A stretch of 64,000 nt of DNA from Streptomyces rhizoryzae. GTDB taxonomy: Bacteria > Actinomycetota > Actinomycetes > Streptomycetales > Streptomycetaceae. The DNA lies in NCBI RefSeq assembly GCF_023155275.1, contig NZ_JALMUV010000013.1:85260-149259 (forward strand), in the 5' to 3' direction. Positions within the stretch are counted from its first letter, which is position 1, and every line of letters starts with the position of its first letter. Of the stretch, positions 50,736-59,714 are shown in pieces. The notes under the pieces are model-generated. The model had not been told where the DNA came from. It worked only from the letters and a program-made list of their open reading frames with translations, and ran no database searches. The translations under genes and the position numbers were made by a program.

Positions 50736-51058
50736 GCTCGTTCCCCTTCCTGAAACCAGCTCATCTCAGCCGACGGCCTTGATAGGCGCGTGTCACCGGC
50801 GTCGAACACATTGCTTCCAGGCCATTATCCCGCATCGAACGACCCGATGACCAACATCAGGGGGCATCCCTTTGGCAACGCGCTCCCGCAAACCCACCCA
50901 ATTCGGCGATCGGCCTGCCATACTTCGCCACTCCCCACCACCCGGCACACCCGCATTCTTTGACGTACGTCACATGCCGGCGGCGGATGATCTCCGGCAT
51001 CCTGAGCGCTGGCTGCCGCTGCCGGGCAGTACAGAGCCGCGACGGAGGGGACTCCACT
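50736..51058. promoter_or_regulatory. Divergent region with palindrome TGACGTACGTCA
   Basis: 323 bases between DUF3117 and enoyl-CoA hydratase. A perfect 12-base palindrome TGACGTACGTCA (50961-50972) overlaps a possible -35 TTGACG about 90 bases upstream of the hydratase ATG. No gene is supported. Confidence 0.5.
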
Positions 51059-51859
51059 ATGGCCGACACCGTGCTCTACGACGTGACCGAGGGACTGGCG
51101 ACGGTCACCCTCAACCGCCCCGACGCGATGAACGCGATGAACACCGAGGCGAAGGAGGCGCTCCGGGACGCCCTCCGCGACGCCGCCGCCGACCCGGCCG
51201 TACGGGCGGTGCTGCTGACCGCCACCGGCCGGGCCTTCTGCGTCGGCCAGGACCTCAAGGAGCACATCGGCCTGCTGGCCGAGGACCGGAAGACCGGCGC
51301 GGGGCGCACCATGACCACCGTGCGGGAGCACTACAACCCCATCGTCACCGCGCTCACCGAGATGCCGAAGCCGGTGGTGGCCGGGGTGAACGGGGTCGCC
51401 GCGGGGGCCGGCGCGGGCTTCGCGCTGGCCGCCGACTACCGGGTGGTCGCCGACACCGCGTCGTTCAACACCTCCTTCGCGGGCGTGGCGCTGACCGCGG
51501 ACTCCGGGGTGTCCTGGACGCTGCCGCGGCTGATCGGCCACGGCCGCGCCGCCGACCTGCTGCTCTTCCCGCGCTCGGTCAGCGCCCAGGAGGCGTACGA
51601 GCTGGGCATCGCCAACAAGGTCGTGCCGGCCGGTGAGCTGGCCGCCGAGGCGGCCGCGGTGGCCCGCCGGCTGGCCGAGGGGCCGACCGCCGCGTACGCC
51701 GCGATCAAGGAGTCGCTGGCCTACGGCGCCGGGCACTCGCTCGCCGAGACCCTGGCCAAGGAGGACGAGCTACAGGTCCGGGCCGGGGCGTCGGAGGACC
51801 ACCAGCGGGCCGTCGAGGCGTTCGTCAAGAAGGAGAAGCCGGTCTACCTCGGGCGGTGA
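51059..51859 (+). CDS. Enoyl-CoA hydratase/isomerase family protein
   Basis: 266 residues, crotonase fold. LNRPDAMNAMNTEAKEAL, GRAFCVGQDLKEH (CoA-binding/oxyanion), GVNGVAAGAGAGFALAADYR and SGVSWTLPRLIG are seen; the second active-site Glu common in hydratases is replaced in ALTADSGVSW by Asp, as in isomerase-like PaaG proteins. It acts in fatty-acid or phenylacetate-type degradation. GGAGGGG precedes the ATG. A palindromic operator candidate lies upstream. Confidence 0.92.
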   Translation: MADTVLYDVTEGLATVTLNRPDAMNAMNTEAKEALRDALRDAAADPAVRAVLLTATGRAFCVGQDLKEHIGLLAEDRKTGAGRTMTTVREHYNPIVTALTEMPKPVVAGVNGVAAGAGAGFALAADYRVVADTASFNTSFAGVALTADSGVSWTLPRLIGHGRAADLLLFPRSVSAQEAYELGIANKVVPAGELAAEAAAVARRLAEGPTAAYAAIKESLAYGAGHSLAETLAKEDELQVRAGASEDHQRAVEAFVKKEKPVYLGR

Positions 51860-51893
51860 GCCCGGGCCCGGCGGGCGGCGGCGCGCGCGGCGG

Positions 51894-52499
51894 TCAGCCG
51901 GCCGCCGCCTCCACCTCCGCCCGCACGTGGCACTCCGCGAGGTGGTCGTTGACCAGGCCGCACGCCTGCATCATGGCGTACGCCGTGGTGGGCCCGACGA
52001 ACCGGAAGCCGCGCTTCTTGAGCTCCTTGGCGAGCGCGGTGGACTCCGGCGTCACCGGCTGGAGGTCGCCGTACGTGCGCGGCACCGGGCGGCCGGTCCG
52101 GTCCGGGGCGTAGGACCAGATCAGGGCGTCCAGCTCGCCGGGGGCCAGCCCGGCGGCGACCCGGGCGTTGGCGAGCGTCGCGGTGATCTTGGCGCGGTTG
52201 CGGATGATGCCGGGGTCGGCGAGCAGCCGCTCGGCGTCCTCCTCGGTGAACCGCGCCACCTCGGCGATCCGGAAGCCGGCGAACGCGGCCCGGAACCCCG
52301 CGCGGCGCCGCAGGATCGTGATCCAGGACAGCCCGGACTGGAACGCCTCCAGGCTCATCCGCTCGAAGAGCGCGTCATCGCCGTGGACCGGCCGGCCCCA
52401 CTCGGTGTCGTGGTAGGCGCGGTAGTCCGCCATCTGCACGGACTCCATCCCCCACGGGCAGCGCGGCAGGCCGTCCGGAGCCGTCACCACTCCCTTCAT
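51894..52499 (-). CDS. tag: 3-methyladenine DNA glycosylase I (Tag)
   Basis: 201 residues. Signature features are RCPWGMESVQMADYRAYHDTEWG (zinc/active site region), FERMSLEAFQSGLSWITIL and the C-terminal Cys/His of CGLVNDHLAECHV that complete the zinc site. It excises 3-methyladenine. Its ATG overlaps the stop of the DivIVA-like gene (ATGA). Confidence 0.96.
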   Translation of the reverse strand: MKGVVTAPDGLPRCPWGMESVQMADYRAYHDTEWGRPVHGDDALFERMSLEAFQSGLSWITILRRRAGFRAAFAGFRIAEVARFTEEDAERLLADPGIIRNRAKITATLANARVAAGLAPGELDALIWSYAPDRTGRPVPRTYGDLQPVTPESTALAKELKKRGFRFVGPTTAYAMMQACGLVNDHLAECHVRAEVEAAAG

Positions 52500-52936
52500 G
52501 CCCGTCCCTCCCCTTCTTCCCGCTCGTCCGCACCCGGGGCGGCCGGGCCGTCGGGCTCCGCGGTGCGGCCGGGGCCCTCCACCGCGTCCGGCGCACCGGC
52601 CGCCGCTCCCCCGCCCCCGGCCGCCGCGGCGTGCGCGCCGGCCAGCGCGGTCTCCAGCTCGGCGATCCGGGCGTCCCGCTCGGCCAGCTCGGCGCCGAGG
52701 CGGTCCAGCACGTCGTCCACGTCGTCCATGCGGTAGCCGCGGACCGTGACGGGCAGCCGGACGGCCTCCACGTCGGCGCGGTCCAGCGGGCGCTCCTGGG
52801 GCAGCGGGTCGCACAGCCCCTCGGGCTCGGTGTCGGGCAGCCCGCCGCCCTCGCCGCCGGCGTCGCCGCCGCCGACCACGACCAGCGTGACCGCGGCCAC
52901 CACCACGACCATCGCGATCAGCATGAACCAGAACAC
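52496..52936 (-). CDS. Membrane protein with DivIVA-like segment
   Basis: 146 residues. One N-terminal membrane helix (FWFMLIAMVVVVAAVTLVVV) is followed by a Gly-rich linker, a DivIVA-type motif (VRGYRMDDVDDVLDRLGAEL) and a coiled coil (AERDARIAELETALAG), then a Pro/Glu/Gly tail. The GTG at 52934-52936 follows GGGGAG by five bases. DivIVA-motif proteins localise to curved membranes or poles. It is translationally coupled to tag, as in the mycobacterial Rv1209-tagA pair. Confidence 0.85.
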   Translation of the reverse strand: MFWFMLIAMVVVVAAVTLVVVGGGDAGGEGGGLPDTEPEGLCDPLPQERPLDRADVEAVRLPVTVRGYRMDDVDDVLDRLGAELAERDARIAELETALAGAHAAAAGGGGAAAGAPDAVEGPGRTAEPDGPAAPGADEREEGEGRA

Positions 52937-53027
52937 GACCACTCCCCGGACTCTCTGTCTGCACCGATCGTGCCATGCGGGTCCGACAGTTAGGGTCGCT
53001 CCCGGACCACGGAGAGGGAGTCAGGGA

Positions 53028-53888
53028 ATGCTGCGGCTGGGAAAACGCGAGTTCGGGGCGCATGAACCGGTGATCATGGCGATCGTCAACCGGACGCCGG
53101 ACTCCTTCTACGACCAGGGCGCGACCTTCCGCGACGAGCCCGCGCTGCACCGGGTCGAGCAGGCGATCGCCGACGGCGCCGCGATCATCGACATCGGCGG
53201 CGTCAAGGCCGGCCCCGGCGAGGAGGTGAGCGCCGAGGAGGAGGCGCGCCGCACGGTGGGCTTCGTGGCCGAGGTGCGCCGCCGCCACCCCGACGTGGTG
53301 ATCAGCGTCGACACCTGGCGGCACGAGGTCGCCGAGGCGGTGTGCGAGGCCGGCGCCGATCTGCTCAACGACGCCTGGGGCGGGGTCGATCCGCGCCTCG
53401 CCGAGGTGGCCGCGCGGTACGGCGTGGGCCTGGTGTGCACCCACGCGGGCGGCGCCGAACCGCGTACCCGGCCGCACCGGGTGGAGTACGGCGACGTGAT
53501 GGCCGACATCCTGCGCGTCACGCTCGGGCTGGCCGAGCGGGCCGCCGCGTTGGGCGTCCGGCGGGACGGGATCCTGATCGACCCGGGCCACGACTTCGGG
53601 AAGAACACCCGGCACAGCCTGGAGGCGACCCGGCGCCTGGGCGAGATGGCGGAGACCGGCTGGCCGGTGCTGGTGTCGCTGTCCAACAAGGACTTCGTCG
53701 GCGAGACGCTGGACAAACCGGTCAAGGAGCGGGTGCTGGGCACCCTGGCGACCACCGCGGTCTCCGCCTGGCTGGGCGCCCAGGTCTACCGCGTCCACGA
53801 GGTCGCCGAGACCCGGCAGGTCCTGGACATGGTGGCCTCGATCGCCGGTCACCGCCCCCCGGCGGTGGCCCGCCGCGGGCTGGCGTGA
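53028..53888 (+). CDS. folP2: Dihydropteroate synthase-like protein (FolP2 type)
   Basis: 286 residues, TIM-barrel DHPS fold: IMAIVNRTPDSFYDQGATF, IIDIGGVKAGPGEEV, NDAWGGVDPRL, LIDPGHDFGKNT and VLVSLSNKDFVGETL. FolP2 proteins of mycobacteria lie in this context and were reported not to have normal DHPS activity, so a function other than folate synthesis is possible. The ATG at 53028 is used; a weak GGGAG precedes it. gpgS, adjacent in mycobacteria, is missing here. Confidence 0.92.
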   Translation: MLRLGKREFGAHEPVIMAIVNRTPDSFYDQGATFRDEPALHRVEQAIADGAAIIDIGGVKAGPGEEVSAEEEARRTVGFVAEVRRRHPDVVISVDTWRHEVAEAVCEAGADLLNDAWGGVDPRLAEVAARYGVGLVCTHAGGAEPRTRPHRVEYGDVMADILRVTLGLAERAAALGVRRDGILIDPGHDFGKNTRHSLEATRRLGEMAETGWPVLVSLSNKDFVGETLDKPVKERVLGTLATTAVSAWLGAQVYRVHEVAETRQVLDMVASIAGHRPPAVARRGLA

Positions 53889-54131
53889 GGGGACGGGGGC
53901 GGGCCTGAGGGGGCGGGGGCCGGGCCCCGGGGGGGGCGTCGAACGGATCCCGTAGGGGTCGCCGGCGCCCCCTGCGGGGCCACAGCGCAGCGGGGGCGGG
54001 CGGTATTCCCGGCACCCCGGAAGGCGAACGGATCCGCGGACAGGCGGCGCGGCCCCCCGGAAGGCGGCCCCGGCGCGGCTGCGGGGCCCGCTCACCGGGC
54101 CCCCGGGCACGTGCCGCCGTCCCCAACTCCC

Positions 54132-54884
54132 CTAGATGCCGACCTCCTTGGTCACCAGGGTGATCGCCTCGTCCACGTCGTCGCTGAGGTGGAAGAGCTC
54201 CAGGTCGTGCGGGGACGCCTTGCCCTCGGCGACCAGGGTCTCGCGCAGCCAGGAGACCAGGCCGCGCCAGTAGTCGGAGCCGAAGAGCACGATCGGGAAG
54301 CGGGTGACCTTGCGGGTCTGGACGAGGGTCAGCGCCTCGAAGAGCTCGTCGAGGGTCCCGAGTCCGCCGGGGAGGACGACGAACCCGCGGGCGTACTTCA
54401 CGAAACAGGTCTTTCTGACGAAGAAGTACCGGAAGTCCACGCCGAGGTTCACGTACGGGTTCATGCCCTGCTCGAAGGGCAGCTCGATGCCCAGGCCCAC
54501 GGAGGTGCCGCCGGCCTCGAAGGCGCCCTTGTTGGCGGCCTCCATGGCCCCGGGGCCGCCGCCGGTGATCACCGAGAAGCCGGCCTTGACCAGCGCCGCC
54601 CCGATCCGCACCCCGGCGTCGTACTCCGCCGTGCCGCGCGGGGTGCGGGCCGAGCCGAAGACGCTGACCGCCGGGCCCAGCTCGGCCAGCGCGCCGAAGC
54701 CCTCCACGAACTCCGCCTGGATCCGCATCACGCGCCAGGGGTCGGTGTGCACCCACTCGGAGGGGCCCTCGGAGTCCAGCAGCCGCTGGTCCGTCGTCGT
54801 ACCGCCCTGCGCCTGGTCGTGGCGGCGCAGTACGGGACCCAGCCGCTTCTCCGCAGGACCGTACGCTCCCTCGGGGTTGGCCAT
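54132..54884 (-). CDS. LOG family protein (TIGR00730)
   Basis: 250 residues. VSVFGSARTPRGTAEYDAG, the nucleotide-binding VITGGGPGAMEAANKGA and the PGGxGTxxE motif in VVLPGGLGTLDELFEAL are complete. The family includes cytokinin-activating nucleoside 5'-monophosphate phosphoribohydrolases and related AMP hydrolases. GGAGGGAG precedes the ATG. It neighbours dapE as in mycobacteria (Rv1205/Rv1202). Confidence 0.95.
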   Translation of the reverse strand: MANPEGAYGPAEKRLGPVLRRHDQAQGGTTTDQRLLDSEGPSEWVHTDPWRVMRIQAEFVEGFGALAELGPAVSVFGSARTPRGTAEYDAGVRIGAALVKAGFSVITGGGPGAMEAANKGAFEAGGTSVGLGIELPFEQGMNPYVNLGVDFRYFFVRKTCFVKYARGFVVLPGGLGTLDELFEALTLVQTRKVTRFPIVLFGSDYWRGLVSWLRETLVAEGKASPHDLELFHLSDDVDEAITLVTKEVGI

Positions 54885-55001
54885 GACGTGCTCCCTCCGC
54901 TGGCAGATCGTTTGCCACTTCAGCGTAGATCCGGCGGAGTGAAGCGGAGGGGAATTCGGCTGGTCCGCGGGCGGTCGGCGAGGGACCGGCCGGACCCCGC
55001 C

Positions 55002-56102
55002 TCAGTCGCGCGGGGCGGCGGTCAGCCAGGCGCGCAGCCGCTCCTCGCAGTGCAGGATGCGGTCCACCGCGACCCGCTCGTCCTTCTTGTGGGCGAGCAG
55101 CGCCTCCCCGGGACCGTAGTTGACGGCGGGGACGCCCAGGGCGCTGAAGCGGGAGACGTCGGTCCAGCCGAACTTGGGTTCGGCGCTGCCGCCGACCGCC
55201 GCCATGAACGCCCGGGCCGCCGGGTGGGACAGCCCGGGCAGCGCGCCCGGGGAGTGGTCGTCGACGACGAACTCGTCCACCGGGCAGTCCGCGAAGACCT
55301 CGCGGACGTGGGCCAGCGCCTCCTCGGGCGTGCGGTCGGGCGCGTAGCGGAAGTTGACGGTGACCGTGCACTCGTCGGGGATGACGTTGCCCGCGACCCC
55401 GCCCTCGATCCGGACCGCGTTGAGGCCCTCGCGGTATTCCAGGCCGTCGATGACCGGGCGGCGCGGCTCGTAGGCGGCGAGCTTCGCCAGGAGGGGGGCG
55501 GCGGCGTGCACGGCGTTGGCGCCCATCCAGCTGCGCGCGGAGTGCGCGCGCTCGCCGCGGGTGCGCAGCAGGACCCGGAGGGTGCCCTGGCAGCCGCCCT
55601 CCACCTGGCCGTCGGAGGGCTCCAGGAGGACGGCGAAGTCGCCGGCCAGCCAGTCGGGGTGCGCCTGCGCGACCTTGCCCAGGCCGTTGAGGTGCGCGGC
55701 GACCTCCTCGTTGTCGTAGAAGACGAAGGTCAGGTCCCGGTTGGGCGCGGGGACGGTGGCGGCGATGCGGAGCTGGACGGCGACGCCGGACTTCATGTCG
55801 CAGGTTCCGCAGCCCCACAGGACGCCGTGCTCGTCGAGCCGGGAGGGGACGTTGCCGGCGATCGGCACGGTGTCGAGGTGGCCGGCGAGCACCACCCGCT
55901 CGGCGCGGCCGAGGTGGGTGCGGGCCACGATGTTGTTGCCGTGCCGGTCGACGGTCAGGTGCGGCAGCGCGCGCAGGGCGTCCTCGACGGCGTCGGCGAG
56001 CGCTTTCTCGTCGCCGCTCTCGGACGGGATGTCGACGAGCCGGGCGGTCAGCGCGGCGGCGTCCAGCGACAGGTCAAGGCGGGGGTGAGTGGAGCGCTCC
56101 AT
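55002..56102 (-). CDS. dapE: Succinyl-diaminopimelate desuccinylase DapE
   Basis: 366 residues, M20 family. Metal ligands are in VVLAGHLDTVP and GCGTCDMKSG; VFYDNEEVA supplies the catalytic Glu and NFRYAPDRTPEEA the dimerisation domain. It removes succinate from N-succinyl-LL-diaminopimelate in the lysine/peptidoglycan pathway. The aminotransferase at 57949, probably DapC, catalyses the preceding step. Start ATG at 56100-56102. Confidence 0.95.
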   Translation of the reverse strand: MERSTHPRLDLSLDAAALTARLVDIPSESGDEKALADAVEDALRALPHLTVDRHGNNIVARTHLGRAERVVLAGHLDTVPIAGNVPSRLDEHGVLWGCGTCDMKSGVAVQLRIAATVPAPNRDLTFVFYDNEEVAAHLNGLGKVAQAHPDWLAGDFAVLLEPSDGQVEGGCQGTLRVLLRTRGERAHSARSWMGANAVHAAAPLLAKLAAYEPRRPVIDGLEYREGLNAVRIEGGVAGNVIPDECTVTVNFRYAPDRTPEEALAHVREVFADCPVDEFVVDDHSPGALPGLSHPAARAFMAAVGGSAEPKFGWTDVSRFSALGVPAVNYGPGEALLAHKKDERVAVDRILHCEERLRAWLTAAPRD

Positions 56103-56130
56103 GGGGCCGACCCTATCGGCAGCCCTCGGG

Positions 56131-56136
56131 TACGTT
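56131..56136 (+). promoter_or_regulatory. -10 box TACGTT for a leaderless transcript
   Basis: TACGTT ends seven bases before the GTG at 56144; no ribosome binding site is present. Confidence 0.55.
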
Positions 56137-56143
56137 GTGCTGC

Positions 56144-57106
56144 GTGTCCGCCCAGCCCGTTTCCCCCGCCCGCCGCGCCCGTCTGTGGCGTACCGCCGCG
56201 GCCGTCGTCGTCCTGCTCGGGGTGGCCGCGTACCTCCTGGTGCAGTACGTCACCAGCGGTCCCGGGGCGCCGCGCTGCACGGTGCGCGTCCAGGGCGGCG
56301 GGGACCCTTACGAACTCACTCCGGAGCAGGCCGCGAACGCCGCGACGATCTCCGCGGTGGCGGCCTCGCGCGGGCTGCCGGAGCGGGCGGTGACGATCGC
56401 GCTGGCGACCGCGATGCAGGAATCGGGACTGCGCAACATCAATTTCGGTGACCGGGATTCGGTGGGGCTTTTCCAGCAGCGTCCTTCGCAGGACTGGGGC
56501 ACCGTGCAGCAGATCATGGACCCGGTCTATTCGTCCGGGGAGTTCTACCGCCATCTGGTGAAAGTGCCGGGATATTCCCGGCTGCCGCTGACGGTCGCCG
56601 CGCAGAAGGTGCAGCGCAGCGGCTATCCGCAGGCGTACGCCAAGCACGAGGCGAATGCCGCGCTGCTGACCGGGGCGCTGACCGGCCGCAGCGGGGACGT
56701 GCTGAGCTGCACGGTCAGCCACCCGGTGGACGGCGCCGGGCCGGACGGCCCGGCGAAGGTGCGGCAGAAGCTGGTGCGGGAGTTCGGCGCCGGGGTGCTG
56801 CCGACCGCGGCCGCCGGGGGCCAGGACGCGGCGGCGGGCGGCGGTGTGACGGTGCCGGTGCGGCCGGCGGGGGTGGCCTCGGCGGCGCCGGGCGAGGCCG
56901 CGCAGCGCGGCTGGCAGCTGGCGAACTGGGCGCTGGCGCACGCCGCCGACCTGCACATCGAGCGGATCTCCTACGCCGGGCGGACGTGGACGGCGGCCGA
57001 CTCGGACCAGGGCTGGCAGCGGGCCGCGGGCGGGGACGCGGGCGCGGGTCGGGCCGGGGACGGCGCGGGGGCCGGGGACGCGGTGCGGATCGTCACCGCC
57101 CGGTAG
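56144..57106 (+). CDS. Membrane-anchored protein with lysozyme-like segment
   Basis: 320 residues. A membrane anchor (LWRTAAAVVVLLGVAAYLLV) is followed by an extracellular domain containing ISAVAASRGLPERAVTIALATAMQESGLRNI and VGLFQQRPSQDWGTVQQIMDP, a pattern of lysozyme/transglycosylase-type folds with the Glu of QESGL as a candidate catalytic acid. The C-terminal part (NWALAHAADLHIERISYAGRTWT) resembles a second conserved actinobacterial domain. Peptidoglycan cleavage or remodelling is inferred. The gene is leaderless in appearance. Confidence 0.82.
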   Translation: MSAQPVSPARRARLWRTAAAVVVLLGVAAYLLVQYVTSGPGAPRCTVRVQGGGDPYELTPEQAANAATISAVAASRGLPERAVTIALATAMQESGLRNINFGDRDSVGLFQQRPSQDWGTVQQIMDPVYSSGEFYRHLVKVPGYSRLPLTVAAQKVQRSGYPQAYAKHEANAALLTGALTGRSGDVLSCTVSHPVDGAGPDGPAKVRQKLVREFGAGVLPTAAAGGQDAAAGGGVTVPVRPAGVASAAPGEAAQRGWQLANWALAHAADLHIERISYAGRTWTAADSDQGWQRAAGGDAGAGRAGDGAGAGDAVRIVTAR

Positions 57107-57425
57107 CCGCGGGCGGACGCCCGGACGGGAGCCGCGCGCTCCGGTGTGCCGCAAGGGCCTTTACCGGCCGCGAATTTCACCTGGTTGCGGCCGTATCCTT
57201 GGTCAATTCCCTTGCGTTTAACGGTCTGTGACGTTTCCGCACGGCTTCGGCGCGCACGCATGTCCCCGCTCTTCATCACGGACAGATTATGTGACACGTT
57301 GCCAATTCTTTACCGGAGTTCACCGCAACCTTCGGGCACCTGGCGCGGTAGTCAGGGCGTCCGTCCGCCCGGCGGACATGGCACATCTGTCAGAAGTACG
57401 AGTCCTTCTCCGTAAAAGGAGCACC
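57107..57425. promoter_or_regulatory. Relatively AT-rich upstream region of secreted-protein gene
   Basis: 319 bases with lower GC than the flanks from 57160 to 57320 (for example TTGGTCAATTCCCTTGCG and GATTATGTGACACGTTGCC). It must carry the promoter of the gene at 57426. No convincing -10/-35 pair was singled out and no gene is seen. Confidence 0.45.
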
Positions 57426-57872
57426 ATGTCCCTCCCCGTTACGCGTCGGATCGCCCGAGCCGCCCTGCTGGTCGCAGCGGGCGCCGCTCCCGTGGTCGCA
57501 GCGGCCGGCTCCGCGAGCGCCGTGGACCTGCCCCCCAAGGGCAACGAGCTGGGCGGACTGACCACGCTGGACTCCGCGAACACCAGCAAGACCCTGGACC
57601 GCACCGCCCGGACCGGCGTCGGTCTGGTCAACGAGACCGGCACGCAGGCCGCGCACACCCTCGCGCCCGCGCTGGTCAAGACGCTCGGCCCGGTCGTGGA
57701 GAAGGCCGCGCCGCTGACCCAGGAGGCCGCGGACCGGACCGAGGGCGTGGTCCGGCCGGTCGCCAAGCGGGGCATCTCCACCAACACGCTGGCCACCGAC
57801 GCGGTCAAGGGCCTGGTCGGTTCGCCCGAGGGACTGCTGAAGCCCGCCACCGGCCTGCTGGGCGGCCACTGA
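57426..57872 (+). CDS. Small secreted protein of unknown function
   Basis: 148 residues. A Sec signal peptide (RRIARAALLVAAGAAPVVAAAGSASA) with an AXA cleavage site near residue 32 is followed by a mature part without Cys or membrane segments, rich in Ala/Thr/Val with repeated Leu/Lys spacing (GNELGGLTTLDSANTSKTLD, ALVKTLGPVVEKAAPLTQEA). AAAAGGAG precedes the ATG. A strong terminator follows. Confidence 0.85.
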   Translation: MSLPVTRRIARAALLVAAGAAPVVAAAGSASAVDLPPKGNELGGLTTLDSANTSKTLDRTARTGVGLVNETGTQAAHTLAPALVKTLGPVVEKAAPLTQEAADRTEGVVRPVAKRGISTNTLATDAVKGLVGSPEGLLKPATGLLGGH

Positions 57873-57889
57873 TCTTCCGACGCGGTACG

Positions 57890-57929
57890 GCGCGGGGGCC
57901 CGGGGAGACGTTTCCCCGGGCCCCCGCGC
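57890..57929. terminator. 17-bp perfect hairpin between convergent genes
   Basis: GCGCGGGGGCCCGGGGA (57890-57906) pairs with 57913-57929 around GACGTT. It ends the secreted-protein gene and probably also dapC. Confidence 0.88.
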
Positions 57930-57948
57930 GCGGTCGGCGGTACCGGCC

Positions 57949-59058
57949 TCAGGCGGCCAGGCGGCGGACCGCGGCCGCCACCCGCTCGTCGGTGGCGGTG
58001 AAGGCGATCCGGACGTGGCGCGCGCCGGCGGTGCCGTAGAAGTCGCCGGGGGCGACCAGGATGCCGCGCTCGGCGAGGCCGCCGACGGTGTCCCAGCAGG
58101 GCTCGTCGCGGGTCGCCCAGAGGTACAGCGACGCCTCGCTGTGCTCGATACGGAAGCCGGCCGCCTCGAAGGCGGTGCGCAGCGCGGTGCGGCGGCGGGC
58201 GTAGCGGTCGCGCTGCTCGGCGACGTGGGCGGTGTCGCCGAGGGCCGCGACGGTGGCGGCCTGGACCGGCGCGGCCATCATCATGCCGCCGTGCTTGCGG
58301 ATCTCCAGCAGCGCGCCGAGGACCGCCGCGTCGCCCAGCAGGAACGCGGAGCGGTAGCCGGCGAGGTTGGAGCGCTTGGAGAGCGAGTGGACGGCTACCA
58401 GGCCCTCGTGGGAGCCGCCGCAGACGTCGGGGTGCAGCACCGAGACCGGGTCGGCCTCCCAGCCCAGTTCGAGGTAGCACTCGTCGCTGAAGACCAGGAC
58501 GCCGTGCTCGCGGGCCCAGGCGACGGTGCGGCGCAGCTCGGCGGGGGTGAGCACCCGGCCGGTGGGGTTGGACGGGGAGTTCAGCCAGAGCAGCTTCAGG
58601 CCGGCGGGGTCGAGGTCCCAGGGGTCGTCGTAGACGACCGGTTCGGCGCCGGCCAGGCGGGCGCCGACCTCGTAGGTGGGGTAGGCCAGCCGCGGGTAGC
58701 CGACCTTGTCACCGGGACCCAGGCCCAGCTGGGTCGGCAGCCAGGCGACCAGCTCCTTGGAGCCGACGACCGGGAGGACGTTGCGGTGGGTCAGGCCCGG
58801 GGCGCCGAGGCGGTCGGCGGCCCAGCCGGTGAGCGCGTCCCGCAGCGCCGGGGTGCCCCACACCGTCGGGTAGCCGGGGCTGTCCGCCGCTGCGACGAGC
58901 GCTTCCCTGACCAGGGCGGGCACCGGGTCGACCGGGGTGCCGACGGAGAGGTCGACGATGCCGTCGGCGTGCCCGGCGGCGGTCGCCTTGTAGGGCTCCA
59001 GGCGGTCCCAGGGGAAGGCCGGAAGACGGTCGCGAAGCGAGGGGGAGTCGGCGCCCAC
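57949..59058 (-). CDS. dapC: Succinyldiaminopimelate aminotransferase (DapC)
   Basis: 369 residues, class I/II PLP aminotransferase. NSPSNPTGRVL and FSDECYLEL lie before the PLP-lysine motif SLSKRSNLAGYRSAFL, and RIAFTATDE gives the C-terminal substrate Arg. N-succinyl-2-amino-6-oxopimelate to N-succinyl-DAP is the expected reaction, supported by the nearby dapE and by fdxA-dapC pairing in actinobacteria. The GTG at 59056-59058 has only a weak ribosome binding site. Confidence 0.93.
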   Translation of the reverse strand: MGADSPSLRDRLPAFPWDRLEPYKATAAGHADGIVDLSVGTPVDPVPALVREALVAAADSPGYPTVWGTPALRDALTGWAADRLGAPGLTHRNVLPVVGSKELVAWLPTQLGLGPGDKVGYPRLAYPTYEVGARLAGAEPVVYDDPWDLDPAGLKLLWLNSPSNPTGRVLTPAELRRTVAWAREHGVLVFSDECYLELGWEADPVSVLHPDVCGGSHEGLVAVHSLSKRSNLAGYRSAFLLGDAAVLGALLEIRKHGGMMMAAPVQAATVAALGDTAHVAEQRDRYARRRTALRTAFEAAGFRIEHSEASLYLWATRDEPCWDTVGGLAERGILVAPGDFYGTAGARHVRIAFTATDERVAAAVRRLAA

Positions 59059-59245
59059 GGTGCTCTCTTTCTCGTACGGGGTGGCGCGGGGGACGTCGGC
59101 GCGCGAAAACGCCTCGGTCCCGTACGGCGGGCAGGCCGTACGGGACCGGGCGGCGCCGTGCGGCCTTCCCCAGCTCAGCCGGGGGTGCTCCCCAGCGGCC
59201 CGGGGGACGGGGAGCGGGCGGCTCCCGGACGTCCCTCCGGGGGTG

Positions 59246-59572
59246 TCAGTGGTCCTGGTTCTGCGGCGGCAGCGCGGCGATGAACGGGTGGTCGCGCTCG
59301 ATCAGGCCGAGCTTGCTGGCACCGCCCGGGGAACCGAGCTCGTCGAAGAACTCCACGTTCGCCTTGTAGTAGTCCTTCCACTCCTCCGGGGTGTCGTCCT
59401 CGTAGAAGATCGCCTCGACCGGGCAGACCGGCTCACAGGCACCACAGTCGACGCATTCGTCCGGGTGGATGTACAAGGACCGGGAGCCCTCGTAGATGCA
59501 GTCGACGGGGCACTCCTCGATGCATGCCTTGTCCTTGACGTCGACACAAGGCTGCGCGATGACGTAGGTCAC
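59246..59572 (-). CDS. fdxA: 7Fe ferredoxin (3Fe-4S/4Fe-4S)
   Basis: 108 residues. Cys spacing CVDVKDKACIEECPVDC and CVDCGACEPVCPVEAI is that of 7Fe ferredoxins (FdxA/FdxC). It shuttles electrons; the partner is unknown. AGGAGG precedes the GTG at 59570-59572. It lies directly upstream of dapC (187 bases), same strand, as in M. tuberculosis Rv1177-Rv1178. Confidence 0.97.
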   Translation of the reverse strand: MTYVIAQPCVDVKDKACIEECPVDCIYEGSRSLYIHPDECVDCGACEPVCPVEAIFYEDDTPEEWKDYYKANVEFFDELGSPGGASKLGLIERDHPFIAALPPQNQDH

Positions 59573-59662
59573 GCTGTCGTTCCTCCTCGGTAGGGCCGGC
59601 GGACCGATCGGCGGTACCGCCGCTGGGCGCGCGGGAGCGCGGCGTCGTCGATGCCCGCCACC

Positions 59663-59668
59663 TAGTAT
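59663..59668 (+). promoter_or_regulatory. -10 box TAGTAT upstream of the GNAT gene
   Basis: TAGTAT predicts a start near 59675, 40 bases before the ATG at 59715, in the divergent gap with fdxA. Confidence 0.5.
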
Positions 59669-59714
59669 CTCCGTTCCTGGGCACGAGACGAACAAGAGGG
59701 GCGGTTACGGAGCG

